From NCBI GenBank assembly GCA_025363655.1, contig JANYDK010000134.1, positions 44,459 to 108,458 on the forward strand: 64,000 bases of DNA, read 5' to 3'. The translations under genes and the position numbers were made by a program. Below are positions 49,556 through 58,767 of the stretch, piece by piece (position 1 is the first letter of the stretch; every line of letters begins with the position of its first letter). Origin of the DNA: Deltaproteobacteria bacterium. GTDB lineage: Bacteria > Myxococcota_A > Polyangia > Polyangiales > JADJMO01. The notes beneath the pieces are model-generated. The model saw nothing but the letters and a program-made list of their open reading frames with translations. It was not told the origin of the DNA and searched no databases.

Positions 49556-50503
49556 ATGTGGGAAGACCTTCCATCGCTGCACGCGCTCCATTGTTTCGAC
49601 GTCGCCGCCCGGGCAGGGACCTTCTCGGCCGCCGCCCGCGAGATGCACCTCACGCACGGCGCCATCAGCCGCCAGATTCATGCCCTCGAGACTGCGCTAC
49701 ACACGCGGGTGTTCGATCGTGGCAGCCGGCAACTCCTGCTCACCGAGTCGGGACGGCAACTGCGGGCGACGACGGAAGGCGCATTCGCGCTGCTGCGGGA
49801 GGGAATCGGCGCTTTGCAGCGGGAGCGCGGTGGACCCGTGGTGCTCTCGTGTGAGCCGACGTTGACCCTCGAGTGGCTGATCCCGCGGCTCGGTCGGATG
49901 CAGGCGCTGCACCCGTCGCTGAAAGTGCACGTCGAAGCGAGCGGAGGACCGATCGACTTCGCGGGTCGCCAAGCGGGCCACGTCGACGTGGCAGTGCGAC
50001 GACGCGATTTTGCGATCCCTGCCGGCGTCACCTGTGAGCCGTTGATGGACGAATGGCTCGGGCCAGTGTGTAGCCCGGCCATCGCCCGCGCGGTTCGGGA
50101 GAAGAAGCAAGTGACGCTCCTCCACACGCGGACGCGGCTCTCGGCGTTCACCGATTGGTCGCGGGCGACGAGTCGAAGGCTGTCGTCGCGTCGTCGGCTC
50201 GACTTCGATCACTTCTCTCACAGCCTTCAGGCCGCCGTCGCCGGGCTGGGGGTGGCGATCGGCCCCTACCCGCTCGTCGCCGACGCTCTCCGTGCGCGCC
50301 GACTCGTTGCGCCCTTCGGCTTCGTGCGCGGCGAGGTCGGCTACGTCACGTTGCGTCCGGACGCGCGCGTCGACGACGAGCGGGTGAGCACGCTCGTGCG
50401 TTGGCTGGCGCGGCAGGCCGTCCGCATGCGACCTGCCGAGGCGCTTCGCGACGCTACCGTCTCTCGGTCGATGCCCGCTTCAAAGCGCCGCGCGCGCGCG
50501 TAG
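49556..50503 (+). CDS. LysR-family (GcvA-like) transcriptional regulator
   Basis: A 315-aa protein with N-terminal winged HTH: LPSLHALHCFDVAARAGTFS, AAREMHLTHGAISRQIHALE and FDRGSRQLLLTESGRQL, and a periplasmic-binding-like effector domain (VVLSCEPTLTLEWLIPRLGR, HVDVAVRRRDFAIPA, AAVAGLGVAIGPYPLVADAL). The motif WLIPRLGRMQ is typical of GcvA-like members. It is divergent from ltaE, so threonine or glycine might be the signal; this is inference. Its 3' end overlaps convergent plsC by 24 bp. Confidence 0.92.
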   Translation: MWEDLPSLHALHCFDVAARAGTFSAAAREMHLTHGAISRQIHALETALHTRVFDRGSRQLLLTESGRQLRATTEGAFALLREGIGALQRERGGPVVLSCEPTLTLEWLIPRLGRMQALHPSLKVHVEASGGPIDFAGRQAGHVDVAVRRRDFAIPAGVTCEPLMDEWLGPVCSPAIARAVREKKQVTLLHTRTRLSAFTDWSRATSRRLSSRRRLDFDHFSHSLQAAVAGLGVAIGPYPLVADALRARRLVAPFGFVRGEVGYVTLRPDARVDDERVSTLVRWLARQAVRMRPAEALRDATVSRSMPASKRRARA

Positions 50504-51286
50504 CACCAACTCTTGCACGGCTTTTCGAGCGAGATCGCGGAGATCGGCGACGCGAACGCCCTTGGTCTCGATCGGCCTCCCGAGCGCGACGGCGACGCGT
50601 GTGCATGGCGACTCGGCGAGACGACGCAAGTGAGGCCCGATCGGCTCGTCGCCGAAGATCGCGCTCTCGTCGGCGTAGGCGAGGCCGACCGGCTGGATGG
50701 GGGCTCGTCCTTTGACCGCAGCGAGAAAGGCGCCGGCGTGGAACTCGCGCACCTCGTCGCCGGGAAACGTCGTGCCCTCGGGAAAGATGGCGATGCTCCG
50801 TCCGAGCTTGAGACGCTCGCCGACCTTGCGGAGGGCCGCGGCTCCGCTCGTGGGGCTCGTGCGATCGACGAAGAGCGTGCCGGCTTCGCGCGCGAGTCGA
50901 CCCATGATCGGCCAGGTCGCCATGTCGCCACGCGCGAGGAGCTCACCGCCGAAGAGATCGAGAACGAGCGGAATGTCGACGATCGAGCGATGGTTGCAGA
51001 CGACGACGCGTGCACCATTTTCGTTCGGAAAAAATGGCCGATCGACGTCGAGCGCCGGCGCGTCCATCGGCACCAGCACGAGGTCGACTCGGAGAGCGTC
51101 GAGGAGCTCGCGGGCCCAACGGCGCACGTAGAAATCGAGGCGCGCTTGATCGTCGGCCTTGCCGTGGAGGGCCCGGTCGGCCTGGAGAGCGACGAAGAGC
51201 GCGCTCGAAGCCGCGGTGATGCGCGCGGTGGCGAGGCCGAGTCGGAGCGGAGCGAGAACCCTTTCACGTCGTGAGCGCCCGGACAT
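50480..51286 (-). CDS. plsC: 1-acyl-sn-glycerol-3-phosphate acyltransferase-like protein
   Basis: A 268-aa acyltransferase with block I RVVVCNHRSIVDIPLVLDL (NHx4D catalytic pair), GTLFVDR, block III SIAIFPEGTTFPGDE and IQPVGLAY. PlsC makes phosphatidic acid in phospholipid synthesis at the inner membrane. A hydrophobic N-terminal stretch (ATARITAASSALFVALQ) may help membrane contact. It lies 20 bp downstream of suhB and may be part of a mpl-suhB-plsC unit. The exact acyl acceptor is not certain. Confidence 0.88.
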   Translation of the reverse strand: MSGRSRRERVLAPLRLGLATARITAASSALFVALQADRALHGKADDQARLDFYVRRWARELLDALRVDLVLVPMDAPALDVDRPFFPNENGARVVVCNHRSIVDIPLVLDLFGGELLARGDMATWPIMGRLAREAGTLFVDRTSPTSGAAALRKVGERLKLGRSIAIFPEGTTFPGDEVREFHAGAFLAAVKGRAPIQPVGLAYADESAIFGDEPIGPHLRRLAESPCTRVAVALGRPIETKGVRVADLRDLARKAVQELVLRARAAL

Positions 51287-51306
51287 TGCGAGGCGAATCT
51301 ACCTCG

Positions 51307-52167
51307 TCACGCGCGCGAGGGAAGCGGTGGAAGCGAAGGAAGATGCGACGCGAGACCCGCAAGGAGGGCTGCGTGCACGTGACCGTTGGTCGCCACCACC
51401 TCGCCCGAGGTCGCGTCGAAGGGGCCGCCGCGCGCGTTCGTCACCGTGCCACCCGCGCCGAGGACGAGCGCGGCGCCGGCGGCGAGATCCCAGGGGGCGA
51501 GCTTGCGCTCCCAGAAGCCGTCGTAGGTGCCGTCGGCGACGAGGCAGAGATCGATCGCCGCGCTTCCACAGCGCATGACGCCGTGCGCGCGCTTCATGAA
51601 GGCGCGGTGCGCGGCGAGGTTGTCGTCGTCGCTCGTGCGTCGATCGTAGGGAAATCCCGTCGCGAGGAGCGCATCGTCGAGGGAGGTGACGGGCGAGACC
51701 GAGAGCGCGCGTGGCACGTCGGTGAGCATACCGCCGAGCTTCTCCCTCGTACCGCCCGCATGGGTGCCGATCCATCGGAGGGAGAGCTCGGGCGCGAGGA
51801 CCACGCCGAGGGTGGGGACGCCGTCCTCGACGAGCCCGATCGAGACGCAAAAAAAGGGATGGCCGTGGAGGAAGTTGGTGGTGCCGTCGAGGGGATCGAC
51901 GAAGAGGACGCGCTCGTCGCGGTTCCTTTCCTCGACTCGTGACGCGCTCCCCTCTTCGGCGACGATCGGGATGCCGGACTCGCGGAGGATGGTGACGACC
52001 ACGTCCTCGCTTTCGCGGTCGGCGCGCGTGACGAGGTCGATGCCGCTCTGCTTGGCGTCGGCCGTGAGGCGTAGTTCGCTTCTATGGCGGAAATATCGCG
52101 TCAACACGTCGGCACCCGCATCGGCGGCGCGTACGCAGAGGGCGAGCAGCTCGTCGTGAGCGCTCAC
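51307..52167 (-). CDS. suhB: inositol monophosphatase family protein
   Basis: A 286-aa Mg-dependent phosphatase. Motif 1 VLFVDPLDGTTNFLHGHPFF, the upstream IVAEEGSAS and motif 2 LAPWDLAAGAALVLGAGG provide the metal ligands. Members act on inositol phosphates or related sugar phosphates; the E. coli SuhB homolog also affects rRNA transcription, which may not carry over. The GTG start at 52167 overlaps the stop of mpl (GTGA), so they are translationally coupled. Confidence 0.92.
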   Translation of the reverse strand: MSAHDELLALCVRAADAGADVLTRYFRHRSELRLTADAKQSGIDLVTRADRESEDVVVTILRESGIPIVAEEGSASRVEERNRDERVLFVDPLDGTTNFLHGHPFFCVSIGLVEDGVPTLGVVLAPELSLRWIGTHAGGTREKLGGMLTDVPRALSVSPVTSLDDALLATGFPYDRRTSDDDNLAAHRAFMKRAHGVMRCGSAAIDLCLVADGTYDGFWERKLAPWDLAAGAALVLGAGGTVTNARGGPFDATSGEVVATNGHVHAALLAGLASHLPSLPPLPSRA

Positions 52168-53759
52168 GCGAGGTGCTCACGGAGCCGCGCCGTGACGCCG
52201 CCGAATGCGCCGTTCGACATCACGACGACGACCGCGCCGTCTTCACCGTCGAGGGCTGCGGTGCGCGTGCGCTCGACCACGTCGTCGTGGCTCGTCGCGA
52301 GAATCACCTTCTTTTTTCGTACTTCCAGCGCTGCGCCGAGCTCTTCGAGATCGAGGCGTTCGGCGGCGGGGATGGTGGAGCGACCGAGCGGCGCGAGGAT
52401 GACGACGTCGGCGGCGTCGAAGGCCGTGGCGTAGGCCTCTTGGTGCATCGCTCGACACGCGGTCGCGCTCCGTGGCTCGTACACCGCCACCAGCTTGCGA
52501 CCGCGATGACGAGGTCGAATCGAGCGCAGCGTGGCGTCGACGGCGGTCGGATGATGGGCGAAGTCGTCGTAGAGGAAGACGTCACGACGGCTTGCTGCCG
52601 ACCGACGCGGCAAGAGACGCTCTTGGCGACGTTGGGTTCCACGGAACGTCCCGAGCTTGCCCGCGGCGTCACGGACGCGAACGCCGAACATCTCGGCAGC
52701 GAGCGCCAAAGCGGCGACGACGTTGCTGATGTTGTGGACCCCGAAAATTCCTGCGCCGAATCGACCTGCGCTGGTCGGTCCGACGAAGAGGTCGAAGGGC
52801 TGCACCGGATCGTCGTCGCCGAGGAGTCCCACCTCGTGTGCGGTCCACGTCGGCGTCACGCTGCCGCTGCTGACGGACGATGCGCCCGAGGGAAAGAGAC
52901 GACCGGCCGAGTCGCTGCCGGCATACCAGACCACGCGACATCGCGGCTTCGCCGACTCGACGAGCGAGACGACCGCGGGATCGCCGGCATTGGCGACGAG
53001 GAGCCCGCCCTCTTCCTCGCTCGGCAGGCGTTCGAGGAGCCCGACGAAGGCCGCGCGGTAGCTACCTTCGTCGGGATAGATGTCGACGTGATCGTGCTCG
53101 ATCGACGTGAGAATCGCCGCCCGCGGCGCGTAGCCCCACATCTTGGGGACCTTCTCGAAGAAGGCCGAGTCGTACTCGTCGCCCTCGATGACGAAGGGCG
53201 CGCGCGGTGGAGGCGGCGGCTTGGCGCGGCCATCGCTCGTGTCGATGGGCGGCGTGCCGAGCGTGCGCGTGACTCGACCGAGCGCGAAGGGTGACGCCTC
53301 GTCCCTCCCGTTGCCGCCGATCGGCACCGTCGGAATGCCTCCGATGAGGAAGCCAGGCTCGAGGCCGGCACCTTCGAGAATGGCTGCGAGCAGCGCCGTC
53401 GTCGTCGTCTTCCCGTGCGTACCTGCGACGGCGATGACCGGCCGATCCTTGAAGACCAGCTCTCGCAGCGCGGTCGGCAGCGAGATGCGACGGAGCCCAC
53501 GTGCTTCGGCGGCGACGGCGAGCACGTTGTCCTTTCGACAGACGTTGCCGACGACGACGACGTCGCGCGACGGATCGAGGCCGTCGAGGTGCGACGGATC
53601 GAGCCCCTCCATCGTCTGCACGCCCCACGCAGCGAGGCGCGGCCCCATCGGAGGATCGAAGGCCACGTCCGAGCCGCTGACGTCGACGCCCGCGGCGCGG
53701 AGGAGACCGGCCAGCGGCGCCATTCCAGCGCCGGCGACGCCGATGAGATGTGCTCGCAT
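52164..53759 (-). CDS. mpl: UDP-N-acetylmuramate:L-alanyl-gamma-D-glutamyl-meso-diaminopimelate ligase
   Basis: A 531-aa Mur-ligase-family enzyme that recycles murein tripeptide. It has HLIGVAGAGMAPLAGLLRAAG, a P-loop AVAGTHGKTTTTALLAAIL, FVIEGDEYDSAFFEKVPKM (Mpl-like GDEYDTAF), TSIEHDHVDIYPD, and FLYDDFAHHPTAVDATL. These features separate Mpl from MurC. It is longer than E. coli Mpl (457 aa) mainly through Gly/Ser/Pro-rich insertions near residues 155-180 and 290-310. It is divergent from coaX across a 64-bp gap. Confidence 0.94.
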   Translation of the reverse strand: MRAHLIGVAGAGMAPLAGLLRAAGVDVSGSDVAFDPPMGPRLAAWGVQTMEGLDPSHLDGLDPSRDVVVVGNVCRKDNVLAVAAEARGLRRISLPTALRELVFKDRPVIAVAGTHGKTTTTALLAAILEGAGLEPGFLIGGIPTVPIGGNGRDEASPFALGRVTRTLGTPPIDTSDGRAKPPPPPRAPFVIEGDEYDSAFFEKVPKMWGYAPRAAILTSIEHDHVDIYPDEGSYRAAFVGLLERLPSEEEGGLLVANAGDPAVVSLVESAKPRCRVVWYAGSDSAGRLFPSGASSVSSGSVTPTWTAHEVGLLGDDDPVQPFDLFVGPTSAGRFGAGIFGVHNISNVVAALALAAEMFGVRVRDAAGKLGTFRGTQRRQERLLPRRSAASRRDVFLYDDFAHHPTAVDATLRSIRPRHRGRKLVAVYEPRSATACRAMHQEAYATAFDAADVVILAPLGRSTIPAAERLDLEELGAALEVRKKKVILATSHDDVVERTRTAALDGEDGAVVVVMSNGAFGGVTARLREHLA

Positions 53760-53823
53760 GCTCTCTCGCTACCGCAGCTCTCGCCAGCGGCAAAGTTCGC
53801 TGGATTCATGCTAGAAACAGGGC

Positions 53824-54630
53824 GTGCTCCTCGCCATCGACGTCGGCAACACCAACGTGACGCTCGGCCTCTTCTCGCTGGGTCCCTCCGAGCGAGAACG
53901 CGCGCTCACCCATCAGTTCCGCCTCGAGAGCGCGCGCGGTCGCACCGCCGACGAGTACGCCATCTTCGTCCGTCAGCTCTTGGCGATGCACGACGTCGAC
54001 CCTTCGAAGATCACCGCGGCCATCGTCGCCAGTGTCGTGCCCACGCTCACCGACACCGTCGTCCAGCTCACCCAGCGCGCCTTCGGGCTGACGCCGTTGG
54101 TGGTCGGGCCGGGCATGAAGACGGGTGTCGCCATCCTCATCGACAACCCGCGGGAGGTCGGCGCCGATCGCATCGTCAACGCCGTCGCCGCCCACGAGAA
54201 GTGCGTCGCGCGCGAGGCCGATGCGCAGAAGGGCGTCATCGTCGTCGACTTCGGCACCGCCACCACCTTCGACGTCGTCTCTCCGAAAGGCGAATACGTC
54301 GGCGGCGTCATCTGCCCGGGCATCCTCATCAGCGCCGATGCGCTCTTCTCGCGCGCTGCCAAGCTGCCGCGCGTCGAGGTCGCCAAGCCCCCCAAGGCGA
54401 TCGGCAAGAATACCCAGCACGCGATGCAATCGGGCCTGTTTTACGGCTATGTCGCGCTCGTCGATGGCCTCGTCGAGCGCCTTCGTGGAGAGCTGTCCTA
54501 TCCGGTGAAGGTGCTCGCCACCGGCGGCCTCGCGCGGCTCATCGCTCCCGCCAGCAGCACGCTCGAAGAGGTCGACGAAGATCTGACCCTCGTGGGACTC
54601 CGCATCCTCTACGAGCGCAACGTCTCCTGA
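53824..54630 (+). CDS. coaX: type III pantothenate kinase
   Basis: A 268-aa kinase that phosphorylates pantothenate, the first step of CoA synthesis. Motifs: LLAIDVGNTNVTLGLFSL (ATP site), ADEYAIFVRQLL, VGPGMKTGV, GADRIVNAVAAHE, VIVVDFGTATTFDVVS and GGVICPGILISADALFSRAA. It starts with GTG at 53824; a TAGAAA stands six bases upstream, so the leader may be absent or short. Next gene: a [2Fe-2S] ferredoxin 30 bp downstream. Confidence 0.97.
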   Translation: MLLAIDVGNTNVTLGLFSLGPSERERALTHQFRLESARGRTADEYAIFVRQLLAMHDVDPSKITAAIVASVVPTLTDTVVQLTQRAFGLTPLVVGPGMKTGVAILIDNPREVGADRIVNAVAAHEKCVAREADAQKGVIVVDFGTATTFDVVSPKGEYVGGVICPGILISADALFSRAAKLPRVEVAKPPKAIGKNTQHAMQSGLFYGYVALVDGLVERLRGELSYPVKVLATGGLARLIAPASSTLEEVDEDLTLVGLRILYERNVS

Positions 54631-54660
54631 GAACCCGTCCTCGAGCTCGATTTCAAAAAG

Positions 54661-55008
54661 ATGCCCAAGCGCGCCCACTACCTCTTCGTCTGCGTGAATC
54701 GACGTCCCGACGGCAACCCCAAGGGCTCCTGCGCCACCTCAGGCAGCGAGGCGGTGCACGCTGCGCTCAAGGAAGAGCTCGGCAAGCGTGGTCTGGTGAA
54801 GAAGCTGGCGCGCGCCTGCACCTCGAGCTGCATCGACGTCTGTCATCGCGGCCCCGTCATCGCGGTCGAGCCCGACGGCTACTTCTACGGCAACGTCACC
54901 CTCGCCGACGTCCCCGAGATCATCGAGGCGCTCGAGAAGGGCACGCGCGTCGAGCGACTGGTCGTTCGCGACGACGACTACGATCCTCCACCCGTGCCAC
55001 GCGCCTGA
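54661..55008 (+). CDS. thioredoxin-like [2Fe-2S] ferredoxin
   Basis: A 115-aa protein with Cys 11, 24, 53, 57 and 61 in the order FVCVNRRPDGNPKGSC ... ACTSSCIDVCHRGP, the pattern of thioredoxin-fold [2Fe-2S] ferredoxins of the Shethna/NuoE type. It has the strand-helix pattern HYLFVCVNR ... GPVIAVEPDGYFYGNV. It is likely a soluble electron carrier. The partner enzyme is unknown; it is co-directional with coaX. Confidence 0.9.
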   Translation: MPKRAHYLFVCVNRRPDGNPKGSCATSGSEAVHAALKEELGKRGLVKKLARACTSSCIDVCHRGPVIAVEPDGYFYGNVTLADVPEIIEALEKGTRVERLVVRDDDYDPPPVPRA

Positions 55009-55029
55009 GCCCTGAGCGGCGTCAGTAAC

Positions 55030-58000
55030 TCACTTCACGCCGAGCGACTTGGCGACGGTCTGCACGTCCGCATCACCGGGACGCTCTTTTTGTAGGTCTT
55101 TCAGGTAGAGTTTGGCGCGCTTGTCGTCGTCGACCGCGGCCATCGCGAGGAGCGCGTCGCGCTTGACGAACCAGGTCGCCGTCTTCTTTTCCGGATCTTT
55201 GAGATCGGCGAGGAGCTTCTTCGCGTCGGGGACCTTGCCGGCCTGCGCGGTGGCGTAGACCTTGAGCCACGGTTGCTCGTCGGTCGCGAGGAGTTGAAAA
55301 CGGTTGAGGAGCGCGAGCCCTTCGGCGCCTTTGCCGAGAGCGCAGAGGACGAGGACACGCTCGACCATCGCGCGCGGGACGACTGTGCCTTGCTCGACGG
55401 CGATCTTGCTCAGCTTGTCGGCGTCTTCGCCCTTGCCGTTGAGCCTCGCGAGACGAGCGAGTCGCAACGCGCGCGTCGGACGGAGCTCGATGTTGCCCTC
55501 GCCCTGCCACGCGGTCGAGATGTCGTTGGCGATCTTGAGCGTGCCGGTGTCGAGGGCGACGTCGAAGGCGACCAGCGGCCCGAGCTCACCGAGCGCGGCG
55601 ATCTCGGAGAGCGCCTTCAGCTCGTCGGGTTTGAGCGCGCCCGACGGACGTTGCGCCATCGTCTGCGCATAGCGGAGCGGCTTCACGAGCGAGGCCAGGT
55701 CGGCGCGATCGAAGGCTTTTTTGTCGATGATTCCGGCATCGTTGAAGGCCGCGTCGACGGCGGCGAGATCGCCTCGTTCGTAGGCGAGCCAAGCGCGGAG
55801 GGCGTTGATCTCGGGCTCGGCGGGAGCTCCTTCGAGCGCGCGGGCGGCGTCGTCGGGGCGTCCGACGAGGAGCGCGAGGCGAGCCGCGAGGGCCCGCGCC
55901 GGGGTGAAGATGGGGCTCACTTCGAGCGCGCGAAGGGCAGCGCGTGAAGCCGTCGCTTCGTCTCCGGCCGCGGCTGCGAGTCGACCGATGCGGGTGAGGT
56001 CGGCGGGCGAATCCGCGAGCTGCACTGCCTTCTCGGCTTCGGCCTTTCGCTTGTCGGCGGGCGCCTTCGGATCGGCGACGACGAGCGCAGAGACGATCCA
56101 TCCGAAGCCATACGGACGACGAACGCCCTCGGCGCCGGGCTTGGGGATCGTCGTGTCGCCCTTGATGAGCGAGGCGAGCGCGAGGAGATCTTCGCGTGCG
56201 GCGACGAGATCGGGCGGGACGTCTTTGGTGAGCGTGTCGGTGCGCTCGGCGTCACCGGCGATGGCGGCGAGCTTGGCAAGGTAGAGACGTGCCGTCACCA
56301 TCTCGGGATCGAGCGCGGCCGCGTGTGCGTACCGTTCGACCGCCCGAGCATCACCCGCGCGTTCGAGCACCCAGCCGACAGTGAGCTCGGTCCAAGCTGC
56401 GTCCTTGTCGGTGGCCGCGCCCGGGTCGAGCGCCTTGGCGATGGCTGCCGCGCCGACGGTGTCATCGCTGGACAGCGCGAGCGCGATGCGCGCGTAGGAC
56501 ATCTCGACGTCGTTCAGACCGACGGCCTTGCCGCGTTCGATGGCCGACGCGAGACCGCCCTCTTTGCGATTTTCGCTCGGCCAGACATAGGAGCGGAGCA
56601 CGCGATCTTGGAGCCAGACGCGCGCGCCGCGGAGCGATCGTGAATCGAGCTCGAAGACCTGCGTCAGCTGCATCTCGGCGTTGCCGAGCGCCTCGAGGCC
56701 ACCCTTGTGGACCTCGGTCTCGGCGACGAGCGACTTTTCTTCGGCCTCGATTTGGTGCCGTTTCTTCACCGCGTGGCCGTAGTAGAGGCCGCCGCCGATG
56801 CCACCGCCGACGAACAAGAACAAGAACACGTACATCGCGATCGAGCCGCGACGGCGTGGCCTCGAGATGTCGCGACGACTCATCCACGCGCCCGGCGAGC
56901 CGGCGACACCTTCACGTTCGTAGATGCCCGCTTCCGCGAGCGCGCTCAACACTTGTTGCGTCGGCCAAGGTTGATCGAGATCGGTCGGCGCCGTCGCGCG
57001 AGGCGCCGGTGCCGAAGCTGCAGACGCGAACGGGTTCTGCGTGGCGGCGGCGAACGGGTTCTTCACTCGCGCATCGGCGGCCTTGGCGGCTGCCGGACGA
57101 AGCCCGTCGTCCCCGAGGGTGACCGAGTCGGGACGGAGCGCGCGATGCGGCGTGGTGTGCAGCGGATGCTGTGGCAGGGGCGAGAGATCGTCGGCGGCGC
57201 GTGGCGGCGCAGGGAGCGTCGCGTCGTCGTCGTCGTCACCTCGTCGAATCGTCGGGTGCTCGGCGGAGTCGATGAGGTCGCCCTCGCGCACCTGCATTCC
57301 GGGCTCGGACGTTTCGGTGATGCTCGGCGCCGCTGGCATCACCGGCGCACTCGGCTTCGGCTGCACCATCGCCGGCCCACGCACCGCGGGAATTGGCGGC
57401 CCTGCGGGGATCTTCGCCGGCGCCGGGAGACCCGCGACGAGAGGTGGCAACGGCGTCGGCGCGACGTTGAGCGCATTGCGCGGAAACGGCGGGGGCACGG
57501 TGCTCGGCTTCGGCGGAGCAGCCGGAGGTAGCGGTTGCGCCGGACGTTCGTCGATCGCCTGACCGCTCTTCTTGTAGGCCGGATTCTGTTGGGTCTCGAG
57601 GTTGTCGAGCACCTCGTCGAACTTGTTGGTCTCCGGCTTCCATTTCTTACGGACGTTGTCCGGGATCGCGCCCACCTGCGTCGGCTGATCGTCGGTCGGG
57701 CTCGCGACGGGTGCTGGCGCGCGAAGGCTACCGCCCGTCCCGGTGCGGACCGCCTTGAAATCTTGTGTCGATGTCGACGACTTCGCCCGACCCGCGACCG
57801 GCAGATCGCGCGCGACCTCGGAAGCGACGGCGCCCTCACCTTGGGAATCTTGCAACGCCCGCAGGGCCTTGGACTTGCGGAGCCACTCGTCGGTGCGATC
57901 TTCGATGACCTCGCCGCTCGCCCGATCGAGCTCGACGCAGCGACTGAACATTCGCTCGGCGCGGACCGCATCGCCCCGCCGGAGGAGGACCTCGCCGAGG

Positions 58001-58305
58001 AGCCGGTAGGGAGTGCGAAGGTCGGGATCGAGCCGGCCGGCCGTCACCAACGTCTGCTGCGCGTCGCCGAGCTTCCCGATGGTGAGCTGAAGGCGACCGA
58101 GCGAGATGAGGATGGGCGCCGACTTGGCATGCCGCTGCAACACGGCCTTCGCGAGCACGTCGACGTGGTTGCCCCGGACGTCGGGGTGCGCGCGCAATTC
58201 ATCGCAGAGCGCGAGCGTCGCTTCGGCGGTGGGTCTTTTGGCCCAGGCGCGGATCCGCTCGACGACTTCATCGGCGCCCGCACTGCCGCGGGGGGGCGGC
58301 TGCAT
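55030..58305 (-). CDS. large single-pass membrane TPR protein
   Basis: A 1091-aa protein. N-terminal cytoplasmic TPR units (residues ~40-135: ILISLGRLQLTIGKLGDAQQ, YRLLGEVLLRRGDAVRAERM). A Pro/Ala-rich disordered stretch (~180-470) has a repeated KNPFAAATQNPFASAAS motif. One membrane helix lies near 490-510 (IAMYVFLFLFVGGGIGGGLYY). A periplasmic domain of about 560 residues has more TPR-like repeats. No known family name. It may be a scaffold linking cytoplasm and envelope. TTGCTC and TAGGCT with an 18-bp spacer lie just before the ATG, so the leader is short. Confidence 0.75.
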   Translation of the reverse strand: MQPPPRGSAGADEVVERIRAWAKRPTAEATLALCDELRAHPDVRGNHVDVLAKAVLQRHAKSAPILISLGRLQLTIGKLGDAQQTLVTAGRLDPDLRTPYRLLGEVLLRRGDAVRAERMFSRCVELDRASGEVIEDRTDEWLRKSKALRALQDSQGEGAVASEVARDLPVAGRAKSSTSTQDFKAVRTGTGGSLRAPAPVASPTDDQPTQVGAIPDNVRKKWKPETNKFDEVLDNLETQQNPAYKKSGQAIDERPAQPLPPAAPPKPSTVPPPFPRNALNVAPTPLPPLVAGLPAPAKIPAGPPIPAVRGPAMVQPKPSAPVMPAAPSITETSEPGMQVREGDLIDSAEHPTIRRGDDDDDATLPAPPRAADDLSPLPQHPLHTTPHRALRPDSVTLGDDGLRPAAAKAADARVKNPFAAATQNPFASAASAPAPRATAPTDLDQPWPTQQVLSALAEAGIYEREGVAGSPGAWMSRRDISRPRRRGSIAMYVFLFLFVGGGIGGGLYYGHAVKKRHQIEAEEKSLVAETEVHKGGLEALGNAEMQLTQVFELDSRSLRGARVWLQDRVLRSYVWPSENRKEGGLASAIERGKAVGLNDVEMSYARIALALSSDDTVGAAAIAKALDPGAATDKDAAWTELTVGWVLERAGDARAVERYAHAAALDPEMVTARLYLAKLAAIAGDAERTDTLTKDVPPDLVAAREDLLALASLIKGDTTIPKPGAEGVRRPYGFGWIVSALVVADPKAPADKRKAEAEKAVQLADSPADLTRIGRLAAAAGDEATASRAALRALEVSPIFTPARALAARLALLVGRPDDAARALEGAPAEPEINALRAWLAYERGDLAAVDAAFNDAGIIDKKAFDRADLASLVKPLRYAQTMAQRPSGALKPDELKALSEIAALGELGPLVAFDVALDTGTLKIANDISTAWQGEGNIELRPTRALRLARLARLNGKGEDADKLSKIAVEQGTVVPRAMVERVLVLCALGKGAEGLALLNRFQLLATDEQPWLKVYATAQAGKVPDAKKLLADLKDPEKKTATWFVKRDALLAMAAVDDDKRAKLYLKDLQKERPGDADVQTVAKSLGVK

Positions 58306-58409
58306 CGAGAAGGAGCCTATCCGGCCCGGGTGACGAAGAGCAACGTCGGTGTTCTGTTTTTTCCAACGGCGCGGTCGATTCGCCGCATTTGCCGCCCGCG
58401 CTTCCTCGT

Positions 58410-58730
58410 TCAGGCCGGATCTTCGTACTTTTCGGCCATATGCATGACCTCGGCGCGCAGCTTGGGGTTCGTCAGGATCTTGCGGAAGATCATCCAGACG
58501 TCCGGATCGTGAAGGGCTGCCAGCGGGTCCTGGCCCTTGGCCTTGCGCGGAATCGCCGTCGGTCCCACCTCGACCATCGCCGCGATGCGCTCTACCAGCT
58601 TCTTGGTCGGGAACTCGTCGCCCCGCTCCCAAGCCGCCACCGTCGTCGGCGCGAGCTCGAGCGCGAGAGCCAGCTCCTTGGCCGTACACCTGAGCGCGGC
58701 GCGCGCTTTTTTCAGCTCTTCAGGGCTCAT
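58410..58730 (-). CDS. small XRE-type HTH regulator
   Basis: A 106-aa protein with one HTH of the XRE/MqsA type: MSPEELKKARAALRCTAKEL then ALALELAPTTVAAWERGDEF, and a short C-terminal helical tail. MqsA-type HTH domains often belong to antitoxins, but no toxin gene is adjacent, so it is more likely a stand-alone regulator. A TTGACT-N17-GACCCT pair is located eight bases before the ATG. It lies between addA and the TPR gene, all on the minus strand. Confidence 0.8.
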   Translation of the reverse strand: MSPEELKKARAALRCTAKELALALELAPTTVAAWERGDEFPTKKLVERIAAMVEVGPTAIPRKAKGQDPLAALHDPDVWMIFRKILTNPKLRAEVMHMAEKYEDPA

Positions 58731-58738
58731 CGACGGCG

Positions 58739-58767
58739 AGGGTCGAGAGAAAGCTCGAGGGAGTCAA
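58739..58767 (-). promoter_or_regulatory. candidate promoter of the XRE-type gene
   Basis: On the minus strand TTGACT (58762-58767), 17-bp spacer, GACCCT (58739-58744), then eight bases to the ATG at 58730. The -35 box overlaps the addA stop codon. There is no ribosome binding site before the ATG. Confidence 0.4.

Noticed and set aside
58410..58730. Toxin-antitoxin module
   Set aside because: The MqsA/XRE-like HTH suggested an antitoxin, but neither neighbour looks like a toxin and there is no small partner gene.
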